Assembly (NCBI RefSeq): GCF_003952385.1
Contig: NZ_CP034444.1
Location: 6,151,001 to 6,215,000 of the forward strand
DNA from: Mesorhizobium sp. M1D.F.Ca.ET.043.01.1.1
GTDB lineage: Bacteria > Pseudomonadota > Alphaproteobacteria > Rhizobiales > Rhizobiaceae
DNA: 64,000 nucleotides
Reading direction: 5' to 3'
The translations under genes were made by a program, and so were the position numbers. Below the pieces are notes generated by a model. That model searched no databases, was not told the origin of the DNA, and worked only from the letters and a program-made list of their open reading frames with translations. Below, in pieces: positions 8,739-17,731 of this stretch. Position 1 is the first letter of the stretch, and every line of letters begins with the position of its first letter.

Positions 8739-9998
8739 CTAGTGCAGCCGCGGGGTCGCGCCCTGGCCTTTGTCGTCGATGATCAGGCCGCGATAGAAGC
8801 GGTCGAGCGTGAAGGGCGCGTTGAATTCGTGCGGCTCGTCCCTGGCGATCGTCCAGGCGAAGCACCAGCCCGAGGCCGGGGTGGCCTTGAAGCCGCCATA
8901 GCACCAGCCGCAATTGAGATACATGCCGGGCAGCGGGCCGGTGGTGATAATGGGCGAGCCGTCCATCGTCATGTCGCAAAGGCCGCCCCAGGAACGCAGC
9001 ATGCGCACCCGCGCCAGCCCCGGGAACAGCGCCAGCATCTCGCTCATCACCTCGTCGACGATCGGCAGGCTGCCGCGCTGGGCGTAGCTGTTGTAGCCGT
9101 CGAGGTCGCCGCCATAGACGAGGCCGCCCTTGTCGGATTGCGAGATGTAGAAGTGGCCCATGCCGAAGGTGAGAACGGTGTCGATGATTGGCTTCAGCGA
9201 CTCCGTGACGAAGGCCTGCAGAACGTGGCTTTCGATCGGCATATGCGAGATGCCGGCAAGCTGCATCACCTGGCCGGTGCTGCCGGCAACGGCAAGCGCC
9301 ACTTTCTTGGCGCGGATCTCGCCGCGCGTCGTCGTCACGCCAACGACCTTGTCGCCGTCGCGCAGAAAGCCGCTGACCTCGCAATTCTCGATGATATCGA
9401 CGCCGCGCCGGTCGGCGCCGCGCGCATAGCCCCAGGCGACGGCGTCGTGACGGGCGGTGCCGGCGCGCGGCTGCATCAGCCCGCCAAGGACGGGGAAACG
9501 CGCCGAACCCGAAACGTCCAGCGCGGGCACAAGGCGCTTGATCTCACCGACGCTCATCAGCTCGGCGTCGACGCCGAGATGCCGCATGGCATTGCCGCGC
9601 CTTGCATAGTCGTCGAGCTGGGCCGGCGTGTGCGCGAGATTGAGGCAGCCGCGCTGCGAGAACATGACGTTGTAGTTGAGGTCGTGCGAGAGGTTCTCCC
9701 ACATCTTCATCGAATGCTCGTAGAAGCGGGTGTTCTGCGGCAAAAGGTAGTTGGAGCGCACGGCCGTGGTGTTGCGGCCGACATTGCCCGAGCCCAGCCA
9801 GCCTTTTTCGAGCACCGCGACGTTGGTGATGCCATGTTCCTTGGCGAGGTAATAGGCGGTCGAGAGCCCATGGCCGCCGCCGCCGATGACGATCACGTCA
9901 TAGGACGCCTTGGGATCCGGCTTGCGCCAGGCCGGCTTCCAGTCCTGGTTGCCGGTCAGCGCGTTCTTGAGCAGCGAAAAGGCTGAGTATTCCGCCAT
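8739..9998 (-). CDS. soxB: Sarcosine oxidase beta subunit
   Basis: SoxB is the flavin subunit that oxidises sarcosine, passing electrons between non-covalent FAD and covalent FMN. The 419-residue sequence shows the FAD-binding DVIVIGGGGHGLSTAYYLA at about residues 33-51 and conserved downstream segments such as LNCGWCYGGFKATPASGWC. Start MAEYSAFSLL (ATG 9998) is preceded by AGGAAGA; a 25-residue upstream extension is not family-like. First gene of the operon soxB-soxD-soxA-soxG, so the promoter should lie in 9999-10203, a region shared with the divergent mechanosensitive channel gene. Confidence 0.96.
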   Translation of the reverse strand: MAEYSAFSLLKNALTGNQDWKPAWRKPDPKASYDVIVIGGGGHGLSTAYYLAKEHGITNVAVLEKGWLGSGNVGRNTTAVRSNYLLPQNTRFYEHSMKMWENLSHDLNYNVMFSQRGCLNLAHTPAQLDDYARRGNAMRHLGVDAELMSVGEIKRLVPALDVSGSARFPVLGGLMQPRAGTARHDAVAWGYARGADRRGVDIIENCEVSGFLRDGDKVVGVTTTRGEIRAKKVALAVAGSTGQVMQLAGISHMPIESHVLQAFVTESLKPIIDTVLTFGMGHFYISQSDKGGLVYGGDLDGYNSYAQRGSLPIVDEVMSEMLALFPGLARVRMLRSWGGLCDMTMDGSPIITTGPLPGMYLNCGWCYGGFKATPASGWCFAWTIARDEPHEFNAPFTLDRFYRGLIIDDKGQGATPRLH

Positions 9999-10203
9999 TC
10001 TTCCTGTCGTCCTGTTGATGCGAGGCGGCAGACTATAGAGCAGGCGAGAAGCGCAAAGCCAAGATTGCGCCATCGCTTTTCGACAGGCCGACTTCGATCC
10101 GCGCCGCCGGCCGCGGATGGAGACGGCTTGCCGCCTGATATGCCGGTCTTTATCAAGGACTGAATTTTCGAAGATCTTTCGACCGCGAGTCGCTCGTCAC
10201 GTC

Positions 10204-12693
10204 ATGATTTTCCGACTGCTACGCCTGATCCTGGTCGTCATTGTCGCCGTCGCGGCGCAGCCGTCGTCCGACGCGATGGCGCAGGCGATCGGCCAGGGCT
10301 CCACGCAGCTCATCGCCGACCAGACCAAGGCCATCCAGGACCTGACGGCGAAGACCGACGGCCTGGAGAAGAAGCTAAGCGCGCCCGACCAGGACGATGC
10401 CGGCCTTGTCGACATCCGTCTGCAGCTCGAGGAAATTTCGCGCGCGGCGCTGAACAGCGCGCTCGCGTTCCGTTCGCGCCTCAACGACATCAACGCCCGC
10501 ATCGCGGTACTGGGACCGCCGCCGGCGCAGGGGCAGCCGCCGGAGCCTGCGGTCGTCGCCAATGAGCGCGCGGCGCTCACGGCCGAGAAGGCCGAGATCA
10601 ATGCCGTGGTCGCCAGCGCGCAGAACCTGTCGATCCGCATCAGCGGGCTGGTCGACAAGATCGCTGTCCAGCGCAGCGAGCTTTTCCGCAGCGTTCTGAC
10701 GAAACGCTACGAATTGACCGAAGCGCTGAGCCCGCAGGCCTTTTCCGACGCGCACGACCAGTTCACCGGCCTCTACAAGGCGGTGACGTCCTGGCTCACC
10801 TTCGCATTGAAGTTCAAGTTCCAGGCCATGCTTGCGGCGACGCTGATGGCGCTGGCGCTGGCGGCGGTGCTTCTGATCGGCGGCAAGCGCCTGTTCGGCC
10901 GCATCTTCGAGGCCGATCCTTCGATAGAAGAGCCGTCCTACCTCAGCCGCCTTTCCGTGGCGTTCTGGTCGACGCTGCTGCCGACCGTGGCGCTCGGCGC
11001 GTTCCTCGCCTCGACCGTGTTCTTCTTCAACTATTACAATGTGCTGCGCGGCGACATCGGCGAATTCCTCAATGCGCTGCTCGCCGTCGTCGCGGTGGTG
11101 TTCTGCGTCAACCGGCTGACCAATGCGGCGCTCGAGCCGCGGGTGCCGAACTGGCGGCTTATTCCAGTCGCAACCGGACCGGCGCGTTGGCTGGTGCGGC
11201 TGGCCACCGCCATGGCCGTGGTTCTCGGCTTCAACTACTTCCTGTCTGTCGTCAACGAGAAGATGGGTGCGCCGCTGTCGCTGACGATTGCCAGGAGCTT
11301 CGTCGCCACCATCATCGTGGGCGTCATCCTGATCCTGATGGGTCTTCTGAAGCCGTTCAAAGCCCATGATGGGTCCTGGCGTCCCTGGCCGGCCTGGCTT
11401 CGCTTCATTGCCATCGGGCTTGGCCTGCTCACCATTGCGGCGGCACTGCTCGGCTATATCGGTCTGGCGCTTTTCGTCTCGATCCAGGTCGTGGTCACCG
11501 GCACCACGCTTGTCACCGCCTATATCGGCTTCCTGTCGGCGCGGGCGATCGGCGAGGAGGGTGGCTTCGCCGACACCTCGGTCGGGCGCTGGCTGTCGGC
11601 CAATTCCAGCTATGAGGACACCGCGCTCGACCAGCTAGGCCTGGTGGTCAGCATCGCCATCAACCTGATGATCGTGCTGGTGTTCCTGCCGCTGATCCTC
11701 CTGATGTGGGGCTTCCAGCCCGGCGATATCGAAACCTGGGCCTTCAAGCTGGCGACGGGCGCCACGATCGGTTCGGTGACGATTTCCGTCCTCGGCATCC
11801 TTACCGGCATCGTCGTCTTCGTCATCGGCTATTTCCTGACGCGCTGGTTCCAGGGCTGGCTCGACGGCTCGGTCATGGCGCGCGGCAAGGTCGACACCGG
11901 CGTGCGCAACTCGATCCGGCTGGCCGTGGGCTATGCCGGCGTCGCGCTCGCGGCGCTCGTCGGCATATCGGCGGCGGGCATCGATCTTTCCAATCTGGCG
12001 CTGGTGGCCGGCGCGCTTTCGCTGGGTATCGGCTTCGGCTTGCAGAATGTGGTCTCGAACTTCGTCTCGGGCCTGATCCTGCTTGCCGAGCGGCCGTTCA
12101 AGGTCGGCGACTGGATCGTCGCCGGTGACATCAGCGGCACGGTCAGAAAGATCAGCGTGCGCGCCACCGAGATCGAGACGTTCCAGCGGCAGTCGGTGAT
12201 CCTGCCGAACTCGAACCTCATCAACAACGCGGTCGGCAACTGGACGCACCGCAACAAGCTCGGCCGTGTCGACATCAAGGTGGGCGTCGCCTATGGCAGC
12301 GACGTCAAGCGCGTCCACGCAATCCTGCTCGACATTGCGCGTGCCCATCCGATGGTGCTCAAGAACCCCGAGCCCTTCGTGCTCTTCGCCAATTTCGGGG
12401 CGGCCGCGCTCGAATTCGAAATCCGCGTCTTCGTGGCCGACGTGCTGAACGGCAGCATTGTCCAGAACGACATCCGCTTCGCGATCTTCGATATCTTCGA
12501 GGGCGAGCATATCGAGATCCCGTCGACGCCGCGCGCCGTGGTCGAGACCACGAAGCATGAATCGTGGCCGATCGACGACGACAAGATCGAAGCCGAGTTC
12601 GCCGAACGCGAACGGCTCGAGGCGGAAGCCGCGGCCGAGCAGGCGCGTTTGGCCAAAACCAAGAGAAAAGGCCGCAAGCCCGACCCCGACTAG
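10204..12693 (+). CDS. MscS/KefA-family mechanosensitive channel with DUF3772 region
   Basis: The 829-residue protein begins with a signal peptide (ILVVIVAVAAQPSSDAMAQ), then a periplasmic coiled-coil-like region of about 200 residues resembling DUF3772. Several membrane helices follow. The C-terminal MscS core (about residues 600-760) has the glycine/alanine-rich pore helix ALVAGALSLGIGFGLQNVVS. The tail is charged and Lys/Glu/Ala-rich. This is the large, multi-helix MscS class (KefA/MscK-like) that releases solutes on hypo-osmotic shock, a sensible companion for a cell handling betaines. No strong ribosome site precedes ATG 10204; the signal peptide and the better hydrophobic start decide it over 10117. 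Confidence 0.9.
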   Translation: MIFRLLRLILVVIVAVAAQPSSDAMAQAIGQGSTQLIADQTKAIQDLTAKTDGLEKKLSAPDQDDAGLVDIRLQLEEISRAALNSALAFRSRLNDINARIAVLGPPPAQGQPPEPAVVANERAALTAEKAEINAVVASAQNLSIRISGLVDKIAVQRSELFRSVLTKRYELTEALSPQAFSDAHDQFTGLYKAVTSWLTFALKFKFQAMLAATLMALALAAVLLIGGKRLFGRIFEADPSIEEPSYLSRLSVAFWSTLLPTVALGAFLASTVFFFNYYNVLRGDIGEFLNALLAVVAVVFCVNRLTNAALEPRVPNWRLIPVATGPARWLVRLATAMAVVLGFNYFLSVVNEKMGAPLSLTIARSFVATIIVGVILILMGLLKPFKAHDGSWRPWPAWLRFIAIGLGLLTIAAALLGYIGLALFVSIQVVVTGTTLVTAYIGFLSARAIGEEGGFADTSVGRWLSANSSYEDTALDQLGLVVSIAINLMIVLVFLPLILLMWGFQPGDIETWAFKLATGATIGSVTISVLGILTGIVVFVIGYFLTRWFQGWLDGSVMARGKVDTGVRNSIRLAVGYAGVALAALVGISAAGIDLSNLALVAGALSLGIGFGLQNVVSNFVSGLILLAERPFKVGDWIVAGDISGTVRKISVRATEIETFQRQSVILPNSNLINNAVGNWTHRNKLGRVDIKVGVAYGSDVKRVHAILLDIARAHPMVLKNPEPFVLFANFGAAALEFEIRVFVADVLNGSIVQNDIRFAIFDIFEGEHIEIPSTPRAVVETTKHESWPIDDDKIEAEFAERERLEAEAAAEQARLAKTKRKGRKPDPD

Positions 12694-12756
12694 ACTCGAT
12701 TTGGCGGCCGGCCAAATTCCGCCCGAAGCCGATTGTGGCATGAATGCGGCATTCAG

Positions 12757-12784
12757 TTGCGGTTCAGGTTACATCTCATATAAG
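12757..12784 (+). promoter_or_regulatory. Sigma70-like promoter for the small exported protein
   Basis: TTGCGG (12757-12762) and TATAAG (12779-12784) are separated by 16 bp, about 70 bp before the start of the 87-residue exported protein. Spacing and hexamers are acceptable for a housekeeping promoter; transcription is not shown. Confidence 0.35.
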
Positions 12785-12852
12785 CTCTCACGCAAAGGGC
12801 GAGAATGCCTTGCGAAAATGAACAGAGGCGGTGTGGAAACACCGGAATTGCA

Positions 12853-13116
12853 ATGTGGAAGTCTGTCGTTGCCGCCATCGCTTTCCTGGCTCTCGGCGGT
12901 TCGGCTTTTGCCGCCAGCGCGGTCAACAAGGACGCCCAGACGCGGACGTTGATCGTCACCGAAGGCGGCGGCAAGACCGAGCTGGCGCTGGCCGCCGGCG
13001 AGACGGTGGAATTCTGCCCGAATGGCTGCTTCGTCACCCTGCCCAACGGTGACCTCGAAGCGCTGACCGGTTCGGAAACGGTCGAGATCTCGGGCGGCAT
13101 CGCCCGTATCAAGTAG
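12853..13116 (+). CDS. Small exported hypothetical protein
   Basis: The 87-residue protein has a clear cleavable signal peptide (MWKSVVAAIAFLALGGSAFA). The mature part is about 65 residues and contains a Cys pair in EFCPNGCFVTLPNG. The mature domain is beta-rich and looks like a small periplasmic protein, with the Cys pair probably forming a disulfide. I recognise no named family. The start at 12853 is chosen for the signal peptide, although the ribosome site is weak. A rho-independent terminator follows at 13140. Confidence 0.75.
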   Translation: MWKSVVAAIAFLALGGSAFAASAVNKDAQTRTLIVTEGGGKTELALAAGETVEFCPNGCFVTLPNGDLEALTGSETVEISGGIARIK

Positions 13117-13139
13117 GAGCGCCTATAAGCACGATCGGC

Positions 13140-13169
13140 AAAGGCCCGGGCGGATGTCCGGCCTTTTAT
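13140..13169 (+). terminator. Rho-independent terminator
   Basis: An AAAGGCC arm pairs with GGCCTTT, with extra CGG/CCG pairing inside, and is followed by T-rich sequence. It sits 23 bp after the stop of the small exported protein gene. Confidence 0.7.
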
Positions 13170-13322
13170 CGTTTCCGGTAGCCGCGGCTTAACGATGCCG
13201 CCGGAAATACCGTCTGTACAGCGCGTTGCAACCGGACGTTTTAACGTTCGCTCCGCCATCTCCCGTTATATCCGTCGCGAGGGCGCCGAAACACGGCGCG
13301 GGGCGAGCAGGGCAAGGCAACA

Positions 13323-14762
13323 ATGGACGCGCGGTCGGACAGGAACGCAATTCCGCTTGCGGTCGACCTCGACGGCACACTGGTTGCAACGGACCTTCTA
13401 TGGGAAGGCCTGTTCATCCTGCTCAAGAAGAACCCGCTTTACCTCTTTTTCCTGCCGCTTTGGCTGACCGGCGGTCCGGCGCGGCTCAAGCGGGAAATCG
13501 CCGCGCGCGTCGACATCGATCCGGCCTCGCTGCCTTATCAGGCCGAATTGCTCGGGCGCCTCCGCGCCGAGCATAAGGAAGGCCGCAGGATCGTGCTGGC
13601 TACGGGCACGCCGCGCAAATTCGCCGAGGCGGTCGCGGCGCATCTCGGCATCTTCGACCGCGTGCTGGCGACGGACGGACCGCATGATCTGACTGCCGCC
13701 AGGAAGCGCGCCTCGCTGGTCGCCGCCTACGGCGATGGCGGCTTCGACTATGCCGGCAACAGCCGGCACGATCTCAAAGTCTTCGACGTCGCGCGCAACG
13801 CCATCGTCGTCGCGCCGGACCGCAGCGCCCGGCGCTGGCAGGCGGCGCATGGCGCCGAGACGATGCCGGCGCCGAAGCGGACGCTGAGGACCTACGTCAA
13901 GATGCTGAGGGTCCATCAGTGGCTGAAGAATTCGCTGATCGCTGTGCCGATGGTGCTGTCGCATGAGTATTTCAACGTCGGCATGATCTGGCAGTGCGTT
14001 CTGGCCTTCGTGTCCTTCAGCGCCGTCGCCTCCGCCATCTACATCGTCAACGACTTCTTCGACCTTGCGCTGGACCGTAAGCACCCGACCAAGCGTAACC
14101 GGCCCTTCGCCAGCGGTGTGCTATCGATCCCGTTCGGCCTCGGCGCCGTCGCCGTGCTGCTTGCCATCGGCATCGCCATCGGCTGCCCGCTGCCGATCCA
14201 ATTCCTCGGCGCGCTCGGCGGCTACATGGTCGTGACCACTGCCTATTCGTTGTCCTTCAAGCGCATGCTGCTGATCGACGTGCTGACCCTCGCCGGCCTT
14301 TACACGATCCGCGTGCTGGCGGGCGCGGCGGCCACCGGCGTCGACGTCTCGTTCTGGCTGCTCGCCTTCTCGATCTTCTTCTTCCTGTCGCTTGCGCTGG
14401 TGAAGCGTTTCGTCGAACTGCGCACGACCGCCATCGCGGCCGGCGAGCGCATCGCCGGCCGCGGCTACCGCACCGAGGACCAGGAGATCGTCGCCCAGGC
14501 GGGCATGGCCTCGGCCTTCTCCTCGGCGCTGGTGCTGGCGCTCTACATGGACAGTGTGGCGGTGCGCGAGCTTTATCCGCATCCGTGGCTGATGTGGCCT
14601 CTGGCGCCGATCGTGCTTTATCTCACCATGCGGGTCTGGATCCTCGCGCGGCGCGACGAGATGCACGACGATCCGGTCGTCTTCATCATCCGCGACTGGC
14701 GCAGCCAGATCGTGGTCGCCATCGGCGCGGTGCTTCTGGTCGCGGGAGGCTGGGGCTGGTGA
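13323..14762 (+). CDS. HAD phosphatase-UbiA prenyltransferase fusion (DPPR-synthase-like)
   Basis: The N-terminal ~180 residues form a HAD-type phosphatase with the nucleophile motif DLDGT at residues 15-19. The remainder is a membrane UbiA prenyltransferase with the Mg-diphosphate motif NDFFDLALDRKHPTKRNRP starting near residue 243. In mycobacteria a UbiA enzyme (Rv3806c) attaches phosphoribose to decaprenyl phosphate and a separate phosphatase removes the 5-phosphate. A HAD-UbiA fusion could do both. The next gene is DprE1-like and overlaps it by GTGA, strengthening this reading over quinone or heme prenylation. First gene of a seven-gene operon. Confidence 0.88.
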   Translation: MDARSDRNAIPLAVDLDGTLVATDLLWEGLFILLKKNPLYLFFLPLWLTGGPARLKREIAARVDIDPASLPYQAELLGRLRAEHKEGRRIVLATGTPRKFAEAVAAHLGIFDRVLATDGPHDLTAARKRASLVAAYGDGGFDYAGNSRHDLKVFDVARNAIVVAPDRSARRWQAAHGAETMPAPKRTLRTYVKMLRVHQWLKNSLIAVPMVLSHEYFNVGMIWQCVLAFVSFSAVASAIYIVNDFFDLALDRKHPTKRNRPFASGVLSIPFGLGAVAVLLAIGIAIGCPLPIQFLGALGGYMVVTTAYSLSFKRMLLIDVLTLAGLYTIRVLAGAAATGVDVSFWLLAFSIFFFLSLALVKRFVELRTTAIAAGERIAGRGYRTEDQEIVAQAGMASAFSSALVLALYMDSVAVRELYPHPWLMWPLAPIVLYLTMRVWILARRDEMHDDPVVFIIRDWRSQIVVAIGAVLLVAGGWGW

Positions 14763-16141
14763 CGGCGGGCGGCGAACGCTTCGGCAGCTTCGGGCTGGCG
14801 ACGCCTCCGGCGCGCCATTCCATCCCCGCCGACGATGCCATCACGCTGTTGAAGAGCGGCGCGGCCAAGCCTGGTTCGCTCATCGGCTACGGCAATGGCC
14901 GCTCCTATGGCGACAGCTGCCAGAACGACGCCGGCACGGTCGCCGACATGCGGCCGCTCAACCGCATCCGCGCTTTCAACGCCGAGACGGGCGCGATCGA
15001 GGCCGATGCCGGGGTGCTGCTTTGCGACATCATCGCCCATGCCGCGCCTTACGGTTTCTTTCCGGCCGTGGTTCCGGGAACGCAGTTCGTCACGCTCGGT
15101 GGCGCCATCGCCAACGATGTCCACGGCAAGAACCACCACCGGCGCGGCACTTTCGGGTGTCATGTCGAATTCTTGACCCTGCTGCGGTCCGACGGCCGGA
15201 TCTATCGCTGCTCCGATTCCGACAACGCCCATCTGTTCAGGGCGACGATCGGCGGCATGGGGCTCACCGGATTGATCCTGTCGGCGTCGATCCGGCTGAT
15301 GCCTGTGCCCTCGCTCGACATCGTCGAGAAGGCGACCCGGTTTCGTGACCTCGGCGAATTCTTCGACCTTGCGGATGCCGCCGACAAGGCCAATGAATAT
15401 GCCGTCGCCTGGATCGATCAGCTTGCCGGCGGCCACGAGCGCGGGCGGGGCCTTTTGTTCACCGGCAACCATGCCGAGCACGGCTCGCATGCCGCCACAC
15501 GGGCAGGCAGCCGGCTCTCGGTGCCCGTGCGGCCTCCCTTCAACGTGCTCAACCGCCCGTTCCTGACCGTCTTCAACGCTGCCTATCGGTGGAAGAAGGG
15601 CCGCTCGCCTGATGCGCGCCGGGCGGGCTACCAGGGCTTCTTCTTTCCACTCGACGGCATTCGCGACTGGAACCGGCTCTATGGGCCGCGCGGGCTTTTC
15701 CAACACCAGAGCGTGGTGCCTGAGACCGCCGCGCGGCGCGCCGTGCCGACCCTGCTCGAAGCGGCGCGGCGGGCAGGCCAAGGCTCGTTTCTCACGGTGC
15801 TGAAGCGGTTTGGCGACGTCCGTTCGCCCGCGTTGCTGTCGTTCCCGCGGCCCGGCTACACGTTGACGCTCGATTTCCCCAACAAAGGCGAAATGACGCT
15901 GAGCCTCCTCGCCGAGCTGGACTGCATCACGGTCGAGGCCGGTGGCGCCGTCAATCCCTACAAGGATGCGCGCATGGGCCCCGAAACCTTCGCGGCGTCC
16001 TTCCCGGAATGGCAGCGGCTGGAGGCGCTTCGCGATCCCGCCTTCCTATCGAGTTTCTGGGCGCGGACAGCGAAAAACTGGATGTTGGACGAGGTGCGGC
16101 CGAGGCGGCGGAATAGGTCGAATTTGAGTAAGTCTTGGTAA
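14759..16141 (+). CDS. DprE1-like FAD-binding oxidoreductase (decaprenylphosphoryl-ribose oxidase type)
   Basis: The 460-residue protein matches the length of mycobacterial DprE1 (461). It has a vanillyl-alcohol-oxidase-type FAD-binding domain with YGNGRSYGDSCQND near residue 45 and PGTQFVTLGGAIANDVHGKN near 110. DprE1 oxidises the 2'-OH of decaprenylphosphoryl ribose, the first half of conversion to arabinose. I place the start at GTG 14759, which overlaps the UbiA stop and has GGGAGG upstream. Its position beside a UbiA gene repeats the mycobacterial functional pairing. Substrate identity remains inferred. Confidence 0.88.
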   Translation: MTAGGERFGSFGLATPPARHSIPADDAITLLKSGAAKPGSLIGYGNGRSYGDSCQNDAGTVADMRPLNRIRAFNAETGAIEADAGVLLCDIIAHAAPYGFFPAVVPGTQFVTLGGAIANDVHGKNHHRRGTFGCHVEFLTLLRSDGRIYRCSDSDNAHLFRATIGGMGLTGLILSASIRLMPVPSLDIVEKATRFRDLGEFFDLADAADKANEYAVAWIDQLAGGHERGRGLLFTGNHAEHGSHAATRAGSRLSVPVRPPFNVLNRPFLTVFNAAYRWKKGRSPDARRAGYQGFFFPLDGIRDWNRLYGPRGLFQHQSVVPETAARRAVPTLLEAARRAGQGSFLTVLKRFGDVRSPALLSFPRPGYTLTLDFPNKGEMTLSLLAELDCITVEAGGAVNPYKDARMGPETFAASFPEWQRLEALRDPAFLSSFWARTAKNWMLDEVRPRRRNRSNLSKSW

Positions 16142-16239
16142 ATAGAACGTTAATTTCGGGGTTTACTCAAAATAGACATGTGATTTCACGAAATATTTGC
16201 GGGTTTGTAGTAGGACCGCTCTGGGGCGGGGTGGCAACA

Positions 16240-16704
16240 ATGAAATACATCGTCTTTATTCTCTTCACGGTCCTGACCAATGCCGCTGCGCAGCTCATGC
16301 TGAAGCAAGGCATGATGTCGATGGGACCGATCTCGTTCGAGGGCGTCAATCCGCTCTTGAAGCTGCTGCAGATCGTGTTCAGCCCATGGGTCTTCCTCGG
16401 CCTGTGCACCTTCGTCATCTCGATGGCCTCGCATCTCTATGTGCTGTCGAAGGTCGAGCTCAGCTTCGCCTATCCATTCCTCAGCCTCGCCTATGTCGCG
16501 GTCGCGGTCTTTGCCTATTTCGTCTTCCGCGAGGACCTCAATGGCTGGCGCATCGCCGGCATTGCCTGCATCTGCGTCGGTACCGTGCTGATCGCGCAAA
16601 GCGGCCGCGATCTGGGCGGCCGCGATCTGGGCGGCCGCGGGCAGGAGGACCAAACCGCTTCCATCACTTCCGACAAGATCGGCACAAGCGAGATCGTTCG
16701 ATGA
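16240..16704 (+). CDS. SMR/ArnE-like four-helix membrane protein, possible lipid-linked sugar flippase
   Basis: A 154-residue protein with four predicted membrane helices. It opens MKYIVFILFTVLTNAAAQLMLKQG, whose AQLMLK segment is typical of the EamA/SMR superfamily, and includes FAYPFLSLAYVAVAVFAYF. Its size and surroundings match ArnE/ArnF, the SMR-like pair that moves undecaprenyl-phosphate-aminoarabinose across the membrane; a drug-efflux role is less likely here. A 98-bp gap precedes it, the largest within the operon. Its stop overlaps the next gene (ATGA at 16701). The C-terminal tail contains a duplicated RDLGG encoded by a 15-bp tandem repeat. Confidence 0.8.
   Translation: MKYIVFILFTVLTNAAAQLMLKQGMMSMGPISFEGVNPLLKLLQIVFSPWVFLGLCTFVISMASHLYVLSKVELSFAYPFLSLAYVAVAVFAYFVFREDLNGWRIAGIACICVGTVLIAQSGRDLGGRDLGGRGQEDQTASITSDKIGTSEIVR
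16606..16635 (+). repeat. 15-bp tandem duplication inside the SMR-like gene
   Basis: CGCGATCTGGGCGGC occurs twice back to back (16606-16620 and 16621-16635), adding five residues in frame to the cytoplasmic tail. Confidence 0.9.
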
Positions 16705-17708
16705 GACATGTGATTTTCGGAGGCGACGGTTTCGTCGGCCGTCACCTTGCCCCCAAGCTTGCCGATGTCGGCGAGAACGTCGTTGTCGCCGACATCGTCA
16801 AGAGCGACCTGCCGCACTATCGTTCGGTGCGCTTTATCACTTGCGACGTGACCGATCCGGCTTCGGTCGCTGCAGTCGGCCTCAGGGCCGACGACATGGT
16901 CTACAATCTGTCGGCCAAGATGCTGTCGCCGATCCAGGTGCGCGCCAGGCGGCACGACTTCTTCTTCCCGGTGAATTTCCACGGCACCGAGCACATCATC
17001 CAGGCGATGGACATGGCCGGCGCCTCGAAGCTGGTGCACTACACGACCGACATGATCTACGGCCATACGGTGGTGCTGCCGATGACCGAGGAGCACCCGG
17101 TGGCGCCGCTCGGCGAATATGGCCTGTCGAAGCTCAGGACCGAGGAGCTCGCCGCCGAATGGCGCAAGCGCGGCATGTCGATCTCGCTGTTCAGGCCGCG
17201 CCTGATCATCGGCCCCGGGCGCCTAGGCATCCTGGAAAAGCTCTTCAAGCTGATCGATTGGAACCTGCCGGTGCCGATGATCGGCTCCGGCCGGAACCCC
17301 TACCAGTTCATCTCGGTGTTCGACTGCGCCGAGGCGGCGCGCGCGGCCTGGAAGGCCGGCGTGCCGAACGAGGCCTATAATCTTGGCTCGCTCAATCCGC
17401 CGCCGGTGAGAAAGCTGCTCGGCGACCTGATCCGCCATGCCGGCTCGAGATCGATTCTGCTGCCGACGCCGGGCTGGGCGGTCAAGCGCACGCTGGACCT
17501 GCTCGACCAGTTGAACATGCCGATCATGGATCCGGAGCAATACCTGATCGCCGATGAGGACTGCGTGCTCGACGTGTCCAAGGCCGAGCGCCAGCTCGGC
17601 TGGGTGCCGCAATATCGCGACGAGGACATGCTGATCGCCGCCTACAGCGAATACCGCGCCAAGAAGGACGGCCACGCCGTCGCCACCGAACAGGTTCCTG
17701 CCGAATAA
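16701..17708 (+). CDS. NAD-dependent epimerase/dehydratase (extended SDR)
   Basis: The 335-residue protein has an N-terminal Rossmann GGDGFVG (residues 7-13), a TTD segment before the active site, and the catalytic YGLSK near residues 136-140. This is the extended SDR layout used on nucleotide sugars. ATG 16701 overlaps the preceding stop. In this operon it might supply a sugar nucleotide, or play the reductase role that DprE2 has in mycobacteria; DprE2 itself is a shorter classical SDR, so that equivalence is uncertain. Confidence 0.88.
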   Translation: MRHVIFGGDGFVGRHLAPKLADVGENVVVADIVKSDLPHYRSVRFITCDVTDPASVAAVGLRADDMVYNLSAKMLSPIQVRARRHDFFFPVNFHGTEHIIQAMDMAGASKLVHYTTDMIYGHTVVLPMTEEHPVAPLGEYGLSKLRTEELAAEWRKRGMSISLFRPRLIIGPGRLGILEKLFKLIDWNLPVPMIGSGRNPYQFISVFDCAEAARAAWKAGVPNEAYNLGSLNPPPVRKLLGDLIRHAGSRSILLPTPGWAVKRTLDLLDQLNMPIMDPEQYLIADEDCVLDVSKAERQLGWVPQYRDEDMLIAAYSEYRAKKDGHAVATEQVPAE

Positions 17709-17731
17709 GGCGACGAAGGGAGATTTTCGAG

